This document shows, in pieces, positions 34,456 to 43,030 of a DNA stretch of 53,742 nucleotides. Below the pieces are notes generated by a model that did not search any database, had not been told where the DNA came from, and worked only from the letters and a program-made list of their open reading frames with translations. The position numbers and the translations under genes are program-made. This DNA is from Candidatus Solibacter sp. (GTDB taxonomy: Bacteria > Acidobacteriota > Terriglobia > Bryobacterales > Bryobacteraceae). Location of the stretch: contig PNKE01000063.1 in the NCBI GenBank assembly GCA_013822245.1, positions 1 through 53,742 of the forward strand. Direction: 5' to 3'. Positions within the stretch are counted from its first letter, which is position 1. Each line of letters begins with the position of its first letter.

Positions 34456-34850
34456 CGTTTTTCTCACCTCTTGCCCGCGACAGCCTGCCGGCATCGGCCG
34501 TGAAGCACAACCGCCCCGGCGGGCGCAGACTCTCTTCCCATCAGTTCGTCCGGCCCGGTCTGAAGCCCGCCCGGTGGGGCGGCGCCGCCGCAAGCCAGCC
34601 GCGCCGGCTGCTCCAGTCTCACTCCGGAGGAGCTTTGGTCCGGCGCGGAGTAAGATCCTCTCACTCCAATGTTCGGGTCACTTCACTAATCGAGACAATC
34701 AGGCGGTTACATTAGTGAGTCAGACGAAAACCTGCACGATTTAGGGGAAAAACACCCAAACGGATGGGGCGAGGCGATTGGGCCTCCGGGCAAGACGGTG
34801 GGAAGCGGTACGGATGGCCGGCCGCACGGGCCGGAGGAGCCTTAGCGTGC
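34456..34850. other. 395-base gap upstream of chemosensory operon
   Basis: I see no convincing gene. Short frames here (such as the one at 34464-34664) lack start signals and family features. The only structure I can support is the inverted repeat at 34683-34718. Confidence 0.5.
34683..34718. promoter_or_regulatory. Inverted repeat upstream of chemosensory operon
   Basis: TCACTAAT (34683-34690) and ATTAGTGA (34711-34718) are a perfect 8-bp inverted repeat separated by 20 bases. It lies about 230 bases before the operon's first start codon, in the least GC-rich part of the gap. The 28-base centre-to-centre spacing is close to 2.5 helical turns. It is a candidate operator; I found no clear -35/-10 pair beside it. 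Confidence 0.4.
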
Positions 34851-35048
34851 TCAAGAAAAGCCGCGGCCGGGAGCGCATCCGCCGCCGCCGCTGTTGCCGC
34901 TGCCGCGGACGGCGCAAGCCGAAGCCTGGCGGGCGACGCGGTTGGAGCCGCACCTCGGGCACTTGAGGTCGCGGTCGGCCTCCGACATCCGGCGGAGTTG
35001 CTCGTACTGGCTGCCGCATTCCGAGCAGCGGTATTCGTACATGGGCAT
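34851..35048 (-). CDS. FmdB-type putative regulatory zinc ribbon protein
   Basis: 65 aa from ATG 35048 (MPMYEYRCSECG). The frame is open upstream, but FmdB-family proteins begin exactly here. CSECG and CPRCG form the CxxC...CxxC zinc ribbon, with the typical SEADRDLKCP between them. The tail is Gly/Ser rich (RGSGNSGGGGCAPGRG). FmdB family members are small and abundant and of unclear role, sometimes called regulatory proteins. Convergent or divergent neighbours give no functional clue. Confidence 0.85.
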   Translation of the reverse strand: MPMYEYRCSECGSQYEQLRRMSEADRDLKCPRCGSNRVARQASACAVRGSGNSGGGGCAPGRGFS

Positions 35049-35157
35049 GGCTATCTTCAGTTTAGAGGATGCGGGGGCGCGGCCGGGGTGACAAAGTCCG
35101 CCAGGGGGGCATTGATTCCGGCAGGCGATGGGAGTAAATAGGATGCGGAGGTCCACA

Positions 35158-35580
35158 ATGGGCAAACTTAACGCCGTTGCCGTCGTCGTGGGGGTTTTTC
35201 TGGTGGCCCTGATGATCGGACGGTACTGGAATCTGAAGCCCGAAACGAAGCTGAACCACGTCGTTCAGCCAGGGGAGACGGCCGTTGCCGAGGGCCGGGG
35301 AATGGCTGAGGTCTGGGTGGCCGCCGAGGCTGGAATGACTTACAATCTGCACGCCGCCGCGGCCAGGGGCGAGCAGTCCACGCTCAAGAGAGCCGGGACC
35401 GAGGGCAAGGCCTTCGCCCTGGAAGCGGGCGCGCAGGTGCGCGTCGCTGGGGCCACGGGCAGCAAGCGCAGGATCGAAGTCCTCACGGGCCCGAACACGG
35501 GCAAGTCAGGTTGGGTCGAGTTTGAGTGTCTCCGGCCGCTCGGACGCGGCGAACTGGGTGAGCCTGTTAGGCTTCCTTGA
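35158..35580 (+). CDS. Small membrane-anchored protein with possible SH3-like fold
   Basis: 140 aa from ATG 35158, preceded by GGAGG. One N-terminal membrane helix (LNAVAVVVGVFLVALMIGRY) is followed by a soluble domain outside the membrane. The C-terminal part (AQVRVAGATGSKRRIEVL, GPNTGKSGWVEFECLRP) has the strand pattern seen in bacterial SH3-like domains, though the match is weak. Its last 14 bases overlap the 3' end of the opposing MFS transporter gene. Function unknown. Confidence 0.7.
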   Translation: MGKLNAVAVVVGVFLVALMIGRYWNLKPETKLNHVVQPGETAVAEGRGMAEVWVAAEAGMTYNLHAAAARGEQSTLKRAGTEGKAFALEAGAQVRVAGATGSKRRIEVLTGPNTGKSGWVEFECLRPLGRGELGEPVRLP

Positions 35581-36832
35581 CGGCGATCTTCTCCATCCGG
35601 CCCATCAGGGTGTGGACGCACAGGAACGCGATGAGGTGGGCCGAGCCCATGATGACGAAGACGGGTCCATAGCCGAAGTGGGTGACCAGCCAGGCGGGCA
35701 GCAGCGCGGTGAAAACGACGCCGCCCATGCCGCCAAGGAAGCCGCCGATGCCGGTGACCGACGCCACGGCGGATTTCGGGAAGACGTCGGAGACGGTGGT
35801 GAAGAGATTGGCCGACCAGCCCTGGTGGGCGGCGGTGGCCAGCGAGATGAGGGCGATGGCGACGAACAGGTTGGGCTGGATGACGCAGGTGGCGGCCACG
35901 GGCATGCAGAGTGCGCAGAAGGCCATGGTTGTCTTCCGCGCCTTGACGTTGGACCAGCCGCGGCGCATGAGGTAGCCCGAGATCCAGCCGCCGCCGACGC
36001 TTCCGAAGTCGGCCATGAGGTAGATAAAGGGCAGCGCCCAGCCGATCTGTTCGAGGCTGAGTCCACGTTCTTCCTTGAAATAGAGCGTGAGCCAGACGAG
36101 ATAGAACCACCAGACGGGATCGCTGAAAAACTTGGCCAGGGCGAAGCCGTAGGTCTGCTTGTGGGCCAGGGCGGCCAGCCAGCCGATCTGGGCCTCCTGT
36201 TTTTCGTCGGTGTCGGACTGGATGATGGCCAGTTCGGCCGCGTTCACCGATTTGTGTTCGGCGGGCAGCCGGTAGTAGAACCACCACAAGGCGAGACAGA
36301 TGATGCCGGAGGCGGCGGTGATCAGGAAGCAGTCGCGCCAGCCGAAATGGGCGTTCATCCAAACGAACAGCGGCGGGCCGATCATGGTGGCGACGTTGGT
36401 GCCGGCGTTGAAGATGCCGGTGGCGAAGGCCCGGTCCTTCTTCGGAAACCACTCCGAGACCGCCTTGATGGCCGCCGGGAAGTTGCCCGACTCGCCCAGA
36501 CCCAGCATGGCGCGCCAGAAGCCGAGCGAGAGGGCGCTGCGCGAAAAGGCGTGGAGTCCGGCGGCGACGCTCCACATGAAAATGGCGACCGTGTAGCCGA
36601 TCCGGGTCCCCCGGCGGTCGATGAACTTGCCCATGATGAGAAAGCCGATAGCGTAGGCGAACTGAAAGGCGGAATTAATGTAGCCGTACTCCATCTTCGA
36701 GAGCTTGAGGTCTTCCAGGATGACCGGGCTGAGGATGCCGAGGATGATCCTGTCCAGGTAGTTGTTGGTCGTGATCATGAACAGGATGGCCAGGATGATC
36801 CAGCGCGTGCGGGTAGGGCGCGTTTCGGGCAT
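35567..36832 (-). CDS. MFS transporter, anion:cation symporter (ExuT-like)
   Basis: 421 aa with 12 membrane segments in two six-helix halves. TNNYLDRIILGILSPVI in helix 1, GESGNFPAAIKAVSEWFP in helix 4 and the cytoplasmic loop between halves (about 190-225) are typical of the ACS family that takes up hexuronates, galactonate and similar acids. GFLGGMGGVVFTALLP lies in the second half. It is probably an inner-membrane sugar-acid symporter. No catabolic genes are adjacent, so the substrate is open. It follows sua5 after a 98-base gap containing a possible hairpin (GCCGCCG/CGGCGGC at 36859-36887). Confidence 0.88.
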   Translation of the reverse strand: MPETRPTRTRWIILAILFMITTNNYLDRIILGILSPVILEDLKLSKMEYGYINSAFQFAYAIGFLIMGKFIDRRGTRIGYTVAIFMWSVAAGLHAFSRSALSLGFWRAMLGLGESGNFPAAIKAVSEWFPKKDRAFATGIFNAGTNVATMIGPPLFVWMNAHFGWRDCFLITAASGIICLALWWFYYRLPAEHKSVNAAELAIIQSDTDEKQEAQIGWLAALAHKQTYGFALAKFFSDPVWWFYLVWLTLYFKEERGLSLEQIGWALPFIYLMADFGSVGGGWISGYLMRRGWSNVKARKTTMAFCALCMPVAATCVIQPNLFVAIALISLATAAHQGWSANLFTTVSDVFPKSAVASVTGIGGFLGGMGGVVFTALLPAWLVTHFGYGPVFVIMGSAHLIAFLCVHTLMGRMEKIAVKEA

Positions 36833-36930
36833 GGTTGTCCTGAGATTCTATCGAAGTTGCCGCCGTGTACGCTCCGGAAGCGGCGGCGAATCGTTACCAA
36901 ACGAACTCTATGTTGTCTATCTTATTGATT

Positions 36931-37848
36931 TTAAACGGCTGATGCGCGTTTGAGGCGGTCGCGGATTCCGGCCCATTCATCGGTGTCAGGAGGATACTCG
37001 ACGGCGATCCAATCCAGACCTTCGGAGTCAAGATTATGGAGGGTCAGGTAAAGGACTGCGGCGTAGCCGCGGGCGGCGGCGGGCATGGGGCGGGCGGCGC
37101 CGGGCAGATGGGAGAGATAGACGCCGCGGCCGTGGGCGGGCAACCGGGCGCCGGAGACGAGCAGGAGCGGGGTGCGGGGGCGGTAGTGCCGGGGGTGGAG
37201 ACCGGGGGAGGCATGCGGGCCGGCGGAGAGTTCGATTGGCGCCGTTACGGGCCCGATGAGGGATTCGATCTCCTCGCGGGTGACCATGCCGGGCCGCAGC
37301 AGTGTGGGCGGGTCAGTGGCGAGTGACAGGACGGTGGATTCGATGCCGACCGGCGTCGTGCCGCCGTCGAGGATCATGTCGACGCGGGCGCCGAGGCCGA
37401 GGCGGACGTGATCGGCCGAGGTGGGCGAGAGTTCGGTGAAGCGGTTGGCGCTGGGCGCGGCGATGGGGACCCCGGCGGCGCGAATCAGAGCCAGGGCGAC
37501 GGGGTGGGCAGGCATGCGGATGCCGGCGGTGGGCAATCCGGCGGTGACTTCGTCCGGAATCAGAGTTCGTTTGGGCAGCACGAGGGTGAGCGGTCCGGGC
37601 CAGTGGAGGGCGGCGAGGCGGGCGGCAGTTTCGGGCCAGGCGGTGACGAGCGAGCGGGCCATCTGTTCGGAATCGACATGGACGATGACCGGACTGGTGG
37701 ACGGGCGGCCCTTGGCCTGGAAGATGCGGCGGACGGCCGACGGGTCCAGGGCATTGGCGCCGAGGCCGTAGACGGTTTCGGTGGGGAAGGCGACCAGTCC
37801 GCCGGAGCGGATGATCTCTGCCGCGCGATCGATTTCCCGCTGGTCCAC
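36931..37848 (-). CDS. sua5: L-threonylcarbamoyladenylate synthase (Sua5 type)
   Basis: 305 aa from GTG 37848. The N-terminal YrdC domain carries GLVAFPTETVYGLGANA, the KGRPSTSPVIVHV binding motif and APSANRFTELSPTSADHV. A C-terminal Sua5 domain (about 210-305; HYRPRTPLLLV) makes it the longer Sua5 form rather than TsaC. It makes threonylcarbamoyl-AMP from Thr, bicarbonate and ATP for the t6A37 tRNA modification in the cytoplasm. It starts four bases after prfB, so the two translation genes are probably co-expressed. Confidence 0.93.
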   Translation of the reverse strand: MDQREIDRAAEIIRSGGLVAFPTETVYGLGANALDPSAVRRIFQAKGRPSTSPVIVHVDSEQMARSLVTAWPETAARLAALHWPGPLTLVLPKRTLIPDEVTAGLPTAGIRMPAHPVALALIRAAGVPIAAPSANRFTELSPTSADHVRLGLGARVDMILDGGTTPVGIESTVLSLATDPPTLLRPGMVTREEIESLIGPVTAPIELSAGPHASPGLHPRHYRPRTPLLLVSGARLPAHGRGVYLSHLPGAARPMPAAARGYAAVLYLTLHNLDSEGLDWIAVEYPPDTDEWAGIRDRLKRASAV

Positions 37849-37852
37849 AGGA

Positions 37853-38987
37853 TTATTCGGGGAGTTCGTCCTTGCCGTCGCCGGCGATCCTGCCGGTCTT
37901 CTTCCAGACCAGGAAGGCGTGGATCAGGCCTTCGAGGCCGCCATCGAGGACGCGGTCGACGTCGCCGATGGAGAGTTTCGTGCGGTGGTCCTTGACGAGG
38001 CGATAGGGAGCGAGGACGTAGCTGCGGATCTGGCTGCCGAAGTTGATGTCGGACTTGGAATCCTCGAGTTTCTTTTCCTCGACGCGGCGCTTGTCCATCT
38101 CGAACTCCCAGAGACGGGCCTTCAACTGCTTCAGCGCGGTCCCCCGATTCTTATGCTGCGAACGCTCGCTCTGGCACTGAACGACAATCCCTGTCGGGAT
38201 GTGGGTGAAGCGGACGGCGGATTCGGTGCGGTTGACGTGCTGGCCGCCGGCGCCCGATGCGCGGAAGACATCGACTTTGATGTCGTCGGGCTTGATCTCG
38301 ATCTTGATGTCGTCATCGATCATGGGGATGACGAAGACCGAGGCGAACGAGGTGTGGCGGCGGGCGTTGGCGTCGAACGGGGAGATGCGGACCAGGCGGT
38401 GGACACCGATTTCCGATTGAAGCTGGCCGAAGACGCCGTCGCCGTCCATCTCAATGGTGGCGGATTTGATGCCAGCGCCTTCGCCTTCGAGCAGGTCGGT
38501 GACGGTGGCGGAGAAGCCGTTGCGTTCGGCCCAGCGGATGAACATGCGCATGAGCATCTCGGCCCAGTCCTGGCTTTCGGTGCCGCCGGCGCCGGGATGG
38601 ATGGTCATGATGGCGCCGCGGTGGTCGTTTTCGCCGGACAGCAGCATGGCGGTTTCGAGCTTGTCGACGATGGTGCGGAGCTTGCCGATTTCGCGGTCGA
38701 GTTCAGCGGCGACGTCCTCGCCTTCGCGGCCGAGTTCAAACAGCGTATCGACGTCGCTGACCAGCGTACCGACGCCGCGGTCCTGCTCGATGGCGGACTC
38801 CAGGCGTTTGCGGTCCTGCATGATTTTCTGGCTGCCGTCGGGGTTGTTCCAGAATTCGGGCGAGGAGACGAGTTCTTCTATTTTGTCGAGTTGGGCGCGC
38901 TTGGAAGGGATGTCAAAGATAGCTCCGCACGGCTTCTGATTGCTGGCGGAGCTCGGTGTAAGTGCGCTCGAGTTCGTCGAGGGTCAT
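37853..38987 (-). CDS. prfB: Peptide chain release factor 2, with programmed +1 frameshift
   Basis: 377 aa when read as 38987-38916 then 38914-37853, skipping T at 38915. The first 24 codons (MTLDELERTYTELRQQSEAV...) end at TAT CTT TGA C, the RF2 autoregulatory site, with a GGAG stretch just upstream acting as the internal Shine-Dalgarno. After a +1 slip at CTT translation continues as DIPSKRAQLDKIEELV. SPF (RISPF), the tripeptide that recognises UGA/UAA, and GGQ (GAGGQHVNRTES), which triggers hydrolysis, are both present. ATG 38987 has only a weak ribosome site, and TAGACT sits seven bases upstream of it, so a leaderless mRNA is possible. A frame beginning at 38821 is only the truncated body. 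Confidence 0.96.
38908..38930 (-). promoter_or_regulatory. prfB: RF2 programmed frameshift site
   Basis: Minus-strand GCGGAGCTATCTTTGAC contains the slippery CTT followed by an in-frame TGA and C, with GGAG placed where 16S rRNA can push the ribosome +1. When RF2 is scarce the slip is favoured and more RF2 is made. Confidence 0.93.
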
Positions 38988-39079
38988 CGTATCTAGTCTA
39001 TCGTCTCCCGGAGGAGCCGCGAAAGAGGACAAACCGGCCGGCGAGCGGGACGATCCCCCAGCGCTAGGCCGGATTGCGG

Positions 39080-40444
39080 TCAGACGGCGGCCAGACGGTC
39101 TGAGGCTTCGGCCAGGCCGTAGGAGACGACGGCCAGGGCGGCGACGGCCTCGCGGAAGTGGCGGGGGTCTATCTTGTCGATGGTGTCGGCGTGGGTGTGG
39201 TGCCATTCGAAGTAGCGGCCGCCGGTGGTGCGGAGGGCGAGTCCGGGGACGCCTTCGCGCATGATGGGTCCGATGTCGGCTCCGCCGCCTCCGCCGCCGA
39301 TTTCATTCGCCTGGATGGACGCGAGCGGGGCGGCGATCTGTTTGAGCAAGGCGAGGCCGCGGTCCTGGATGGGCGGGGCGGCGTTGGGGATGGTGAGTCC
39401 GAAGCCGGAGGGTTTTTCACAGCCGCTGTCCATTTCGATGGCGGCGACGTGGTTTTTCACCTGATCGCCGACCCACTCGCGATAGGCTCGGCCGCCGCGG
39501 AGTCCGTTTTCCTCGTTCGCCCAAAAGACGACTCGGACGGTGCGGCGGGCGCGGAGGTTCAGATCCTTCATGAGCTTTACGGCGGTCCAGGCGGCGATGC
39601 AGCCGGCGCCGTCGTCGTGGGCGCCCTGTCCGGCGTCCCAGGAATCAAAATGTCCGCCGAGGACGACGACCTCCTCGGGTTTTTCGTGGCCGCGCCATTC
39701 GGCGACGACGTTGGCGGATTTGGCGTCGGGCCAGGTCTGAGCGCCCATTTCGAGACGGACGGTGGCGGGGGTTCCGGCGCGCTGGAGGCGAAGCAGCATC
39801 ATGGCATCCTCGGCGGCGATGCCGGCGGCGGGGATTCTGGCGACTCCGTCCCGGTAGCGCATCATGCCGGTGTGGGGGGTGCGCAGGCCCAAGGGTCCGG
39901 CGCTACGGACCAACACGGCGGCGGCGCCGAGTTGTGCGCCGCGGATGGCTCCGTTGCCGCGGTAGGCGACCGTCTTGGCGTAACCCTCCCACGGGACAGC
40001 GTAGACGACAATTTTGCCCTTCACCTTTTCGGCGCTGAGCTTATCAAGTTCGTCGAAGCTCTCGACGGCGACGGTTTCAGCGGTGATGCCGCCGGGGGGC
40101 GTGCCGATGGAACCGCCGAGGCCGAGCATGGGCAGTTCAGTCCGCCAGGGTGAGACGAGAAGGGCGGATTCCTGGCCGCGGACCCAGTGCGGGACCATGA
40201 CCTCGGGCGCGGCGACGCCTTCAAGGCCGTCCTTCTTCATTTCCGCGATGGCCCATTCGATGGAACGGGTCATGCCGGTGGAGCCGGAGAGGCGGTGGCC
40301 GATGGAGTCGCAGAGGTATTCGAGGCGCTTCCAGCCGAGCGGGTCGTCGAGTGCGGCCTGGATGAGACGGGCCGAGGCAGGCGACTGGGTGGCGGATGCG
40401 GCGGCGAGGGCGCCGGGGGCGGTGAGGAAGTGACGGCGGTTCAT
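39080..40444 (-). CDS. Secreted M28-family metallopeptidase with PA domain
   Basis: 454 aa. A Tat-like leader (MNRRHFLTAPGALAAASA) is followed by an N-terminal cap and a PA insertion (about 120-220; KGKIVVYAVPWEG, GAAAVLVRSAGP). The M28 core has zinc ligands in GGHFDSWD, AHDDGAGC, ANEENGLRG, MDSGCE and WHHTHAD. The order fits the carboxypeptidase Q or aminopeptidase branch with two zinc ions. It probably trims peptides in the periplasm or outside. It is divergent from ferrochelatase with 53 bases between them. Confidence 0.9.
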   Translation of the reverse strand: MNRRHFLTAPGALAAASATQSPASARLIQAALDDPLGWKRLEYLCDSIGHRLSGSTGMTRSIEWAIAEMKKDGLEGVAAPEVMVPHWVRGQESALLVSPWRTELPMLGLGGSIGTPPGGITAETVAVESFDELDKLSAEKVKGKIVVYAVPWEGYAKTVAYRGNGAIRGAQLGAAAVLVRSAGPLGLRTPHTGMMRYRDGVARIPAAGIAAEDAMMLLRLQRAGTPATVRLEMGAQTWPDAKSANVVAEWRGHEKPEEVVVLGGHFDSWDAGQGAHDDGAGCIAAWTAVKLMKDLNLRARRTVRVVFWANEENGLRGGRAYREWVGDQVKNHVAAIEMDSGCEKPSGFGLTIPNAAPPIQDRGLALLKQIAAPLASIQANEIGGGGGGADIGPIMREGVPGLALRTTGGRYFEWHHTHADTIDKIDPRHFREAVAALAVVSYGLAEASDRLAAV

Positions 40445-40497
40445 GATGAAACCCGGATTTTCTCATACCCAGGGCGGGTTGAGTCATTCTATAAGGA

Positions 40498-41505
40498 GTG
40501 CAGAGCAGTTACGACGCAATTCTGGTGCTGAGCTTCGGCGGGCCGGAGAAGCCTGAAGACGTGATGCCGTTTCTGGAAAACGTGACGCGAGGGCGAAATG
40601 TCCCGCGGGAGCGGCTGGAAGCGGTGGCGGAGAATTACATGATGTTCGGCGGGCGGAGTCCTATTAACGACCAGTGCCGGGCGTTGATTGATGCGATGGA
40701 GCCGGAGCTTGCCGGGCATGGGGTTGGTCTGCCGGTTTACTGGGGCAATCGAAACTGGCATCCGTTCATTGAAGACACGATACGGCAGATGGCGGCTGAT
40801 GGGGTGAAGCGGGCGCTGGTGTTTGTGACGTCGGCCTATTCGTCGTACTCGGCGTGCAGGCAGTATCTGGAAGACATTGAACGGGCGCGGGCGGCGGTGG
40901 GCGAAGGCGCGCCGGTCTGCGACAAGCTGCGGCATTTCTACAACCGGCCGGGATTCCTGGACGCGCTGGCGGACCGGCTGTTTGAGGCGTTCGCGAAGAT
41001 CGAGCCGGGCAATCAAGCCGGGGCGCACCTGGTGTTCACGGCGCACAGCGTGCCGGTGGCGATGGCGCGGACGTCGAAGTACGTCGAGCAGTTGGAAGAG
41101 GTGGCTTCGCACCTGGCGGCGCGGATGGGCAGGACGGATTACCGGCTGGTGTGGCAGAGCCGGAGCGGGCCGCCGTCGCAGCCGTGGCTGGAGCCGGACA
41201 TCAAAGATGCGCTGACCGGGATCGCGGCGGGCAGCGGGTCGAGGGATGTTGTCGTGCAGCCGATCGGGTTCATTTCGGATCACATGGAGGTGATCGTCGA
41301 TCTGGACACGCAGGCGATGGAACATGCGCGGGGACTGGGCTTGAGGATGGTGCGGGCCGGGACGGCGGGGACGCATCCAAGGTTTATCGAGGCGATCAGG
41401 GAGCTGATCGTCGAGCGGATCGAGAGCGGCGAGGCGGCGAATCCGTGCCTGGCGAACTGTTGTCCGAGTCCGCAGATGCTGATGGGCATCTCGCCGCGGC
41501 CGTAG
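40498..41505 (+). CDS. hemH: Ferrochelatase (possible Fe-S form)
   Basis: 335 aa. GTG 40498 is the only start that keeps the conserved YDAILVLSFGGPE. An in-frame TAA lies six bases earlier, and AAGGAG overlaps the start, so initiation is unusual. Catalytic H183 (VFTAHSVP) and E264 (FISDHMEVIVDLD) are present at the same numbers as in the B. subtilis enzyme. Iron is inserted into (copro)porphyrin. Cysteines C141, C317, C321 and C322 (PCLANCC) resemble the four-Cys [2Fe-2S] ligand set of some bacterial ferrochelatases. No other haem-synthesis genes are adjacent. Confidence 0.93.
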   Translation: MQSSYDAILVLSFGGPEKPEDVMPFLENVTRGRNVPRERLEAVAENYMMFGGRSPINDQCRALIDAMEPELAGHGVGLPVYWGNRNWHPFIEDTIRQMAADGVKRALVFVTSAYSSYSACRQYLEDIERARAAVGEGAPVCDKLRHFYNRPGFLDALADRLFEAFAKIEPGNQAGAHLVFTAHSVPVAMARTSKYVEQLEEVASHLAARMGRTDYRLVWQSRSGPPSQPWLEPDIKDALTGIAAGSGSRDVVVQPIGFISDHMEVIVDLDTQAMEHARGLGLRMVRAGTAGTHPRFIEAIRELIVERIESGEAANPCLANCCPSPQMLMGISPRP

Positions 41506-41514
41506 GCGCAGCGA

Positions 41515-42381
41515 TTACAATCCGGCCAGGAACTTTTTCATCTCGGCGATGGTCATCGCCTTGTTCTCGCGGCGGACGTTGTGACCTGCGCCGGTGATGT
41601 GGACGAGGGTCCCCTTGGGCAGCAGCTTGGCTGCGGCATCGTTCTGCTGGCGGAGTTCGCCCTGGGCGTCGGCTTTGAGGATCAAGGTGGGGGCGGCGAT
41701 CTTCGGTAGCAGTTCCTGCATGGCAGGGCGCATGGCGGCGGTACCTGATGCGGTCAGCGGGTGGTGGCGGCGCTTGGATTCGGTCCAGTAGGCGCATTCG
41801 GAGACGCCCCACATTGCCTGATTCTTCAAACACCCGGCGTAGATTTCATCCCATGTGCGATTGTTGCCCTCCAGGATCGACTTGCGGCGGGCTTCGGGAT
41901 CAGGGACCACAGAGGCGGGGCGGCGGGTGGCGAGGTTGGGGTCTTCGAGGATGACGGCGCGGGGGACGTCAGGGTATTTGGCGGCGAACCAGGCCGTGGC
42001 CGACGAACCCATGGAGTGGCCCATGACGATGGGCTTGGTGATGTTCAGCGCCTGAATGAGCGCGGCGAGGTCTTCGGCCTGGGCGTCGGCGGGGTCGTCG
42101 GCCTTGGGGGGATCAGTGAGGCCGTGACCGCGGGCGTCGTACATGACGATGTCGTAGGCGGCGGTGAACTCGGCGGCGAGGTTGGTCCAGCAGAGTCCGT
42201 CGTCGGAGGAGCCGTGGGCCATGATTATGACCGGCTTGTCGCCGCCGGTGCGCCAGTAGTGGATTCGAATGCCGTTGGCCATGACATAGCCGTCTTTCCA
42301 GCCCGCGGGCGGGGCGGGCGCGGCGGCGTAAAGGGTGGCGGAAAAGGCAACGAGAAGCAGGATCGTGACGGCAGTGCGCAT
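41515..42381 (-). CDS. Exported alpha/beta-hydrolase
   Basis: 288 aa with GGAGG upstream and a signal peptide (MRTAVTILLLVAFSATLYAAA). The fold elements are an oxyanion HG motif (MAHGSSDD), the nucleophile elbow GHSMGS, Asp in LILKADAQ and His in GAGHNVRR, giving a Ser-Asp-His triad. It resembles esterases and hydrolases of the MhpC/haloperoxidase-like group. The substrate is not predictable. It is the third of three minus-strand genes (tdh, haem-binding, this one), but gaps of 66-130 bases leave co-transcription uncertain. Confidence 0.87.
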   Translation of the reverse strand: MRTAVTILLLVAFSATLYAAAPAPPAGWKDGYVMANGIRIHYWRTGGDKPVIIMAHGSSDDGLCWTNLAAEFTAAYDIVMYDARGHGLTDPPKADDPADAQAEDLAALIQALNITKPIVMGHSMGSSATAWFAAKYPDVPRAVILEDPNLATRRPASVVPDPEARRKSILEGNNRTWDEIYAGCLKNQAMWGVSECAYWTESKRRHHPLTASGTAAMRPAMQELLPKIAAPTLILKADAQGELRQQNDAAAKLLPKGTLVHITGAGHNVRRENKAMTIAEMKKFLAGL

Positions 42382-42447
42382 GGGAAACCTCCGGCGGGGC
42401 GGGTCAAGCCCGGTCCCGGCTGATAGGACGATATCACAGGTACGCGG

Positions 42448-42900
42448 CTAGTTTTGAGAGGGCAGTTCGCCGAGGGCCCATTGTTTGAGCAGCGTGGCGT
42501 CGGCCGGCGAGAGTTTGGCCTCGGGGTGCATGAAAGTATAGGCCTTCGGGGGCATATCGCCGAAGTTGACGGCGTCGTGGATCTCACCCATCTGGTCGTC
42601 GGAGAGCGAGGTGACGGTGGAGAAGTTCAACTGGCGGCGTCCGCGGACGACGTCGTTGGCGACCATGTGGGAGACGGGGCTGATGTGGGAGTACCAGGGC
42701 CAGACGGTGTCGTTGGAATGGCAGTCGGCGCAGGAGCGGACGAGGATTGCTTTGACGCGAGCGTCGGAGACGACGGCATCGTAGCCGGCGCCGGGCTTGG
42801 GCTGGGGCGGTGCGGGGATCTCAGGCTGGAAGAATTGAGCGACGATCACCGCGCCGGCGGCGGCGGCGGCGAGAATACGGAAAAACTGTTTCGACGTCAT
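42448..42900 (-). CDS. Haem-binding domain protein (c-type, CxxCH)
   Basis: 150 aa. An N-terminal membrane anchor or signal (FFRILAAAAAGAVIVAQFF) is followed by the haem-binding motif C57-A-D-C60-H61. The segment NDTVWPWYSHISPVSHMVANDV and the later DMPPKAYTFMHPEAKLS fit the small PF14376-type haem-binding domain common in Bacteroidota and Acidobacteriota. The product probably faces the periplasm. Electron transfer or gas/haem sensing are possible roles; none is shown here. Confidence 0.88.
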   Translation of the reverse strand: MTSKQFFRILAAAAAGAVIVAQFFQPEIPAPPQPKPGAGYDAVVSDARVKAILVRSCADCHSNDTVWPWYSHISPVSHMVANDVVRGRRQLNFSTVTSLSDDQMGEIHDAVNFGDMPPKAYTFMHPEAKLSPADATLLKQWALGELPSQN

Positions 42901-43030
42901 GCGATGGCCCTTATAGAGTCATGATATCCAGATGAGCGGCGGCATGGACATTGAGCCATGACCGGCAAGCGGAGGGGAGCGGCTGCCTGTGTGACCCGCT
43001 GGCTGCGCTCGCGGCCTCAGTTGGGCGCGG

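Noticed and set aside
34464-34664. 66-codon minus frame in the gap before the chemosensory operon
   Set aside because: GTG start, no supporting features and no recognisable family.
37853-38821. prfB as an intact gene starting at ATG 38821
   Set aside because: Conserved RF2 sequence continues upstream through a CTT TGA C frameshift site to ATG 38987.
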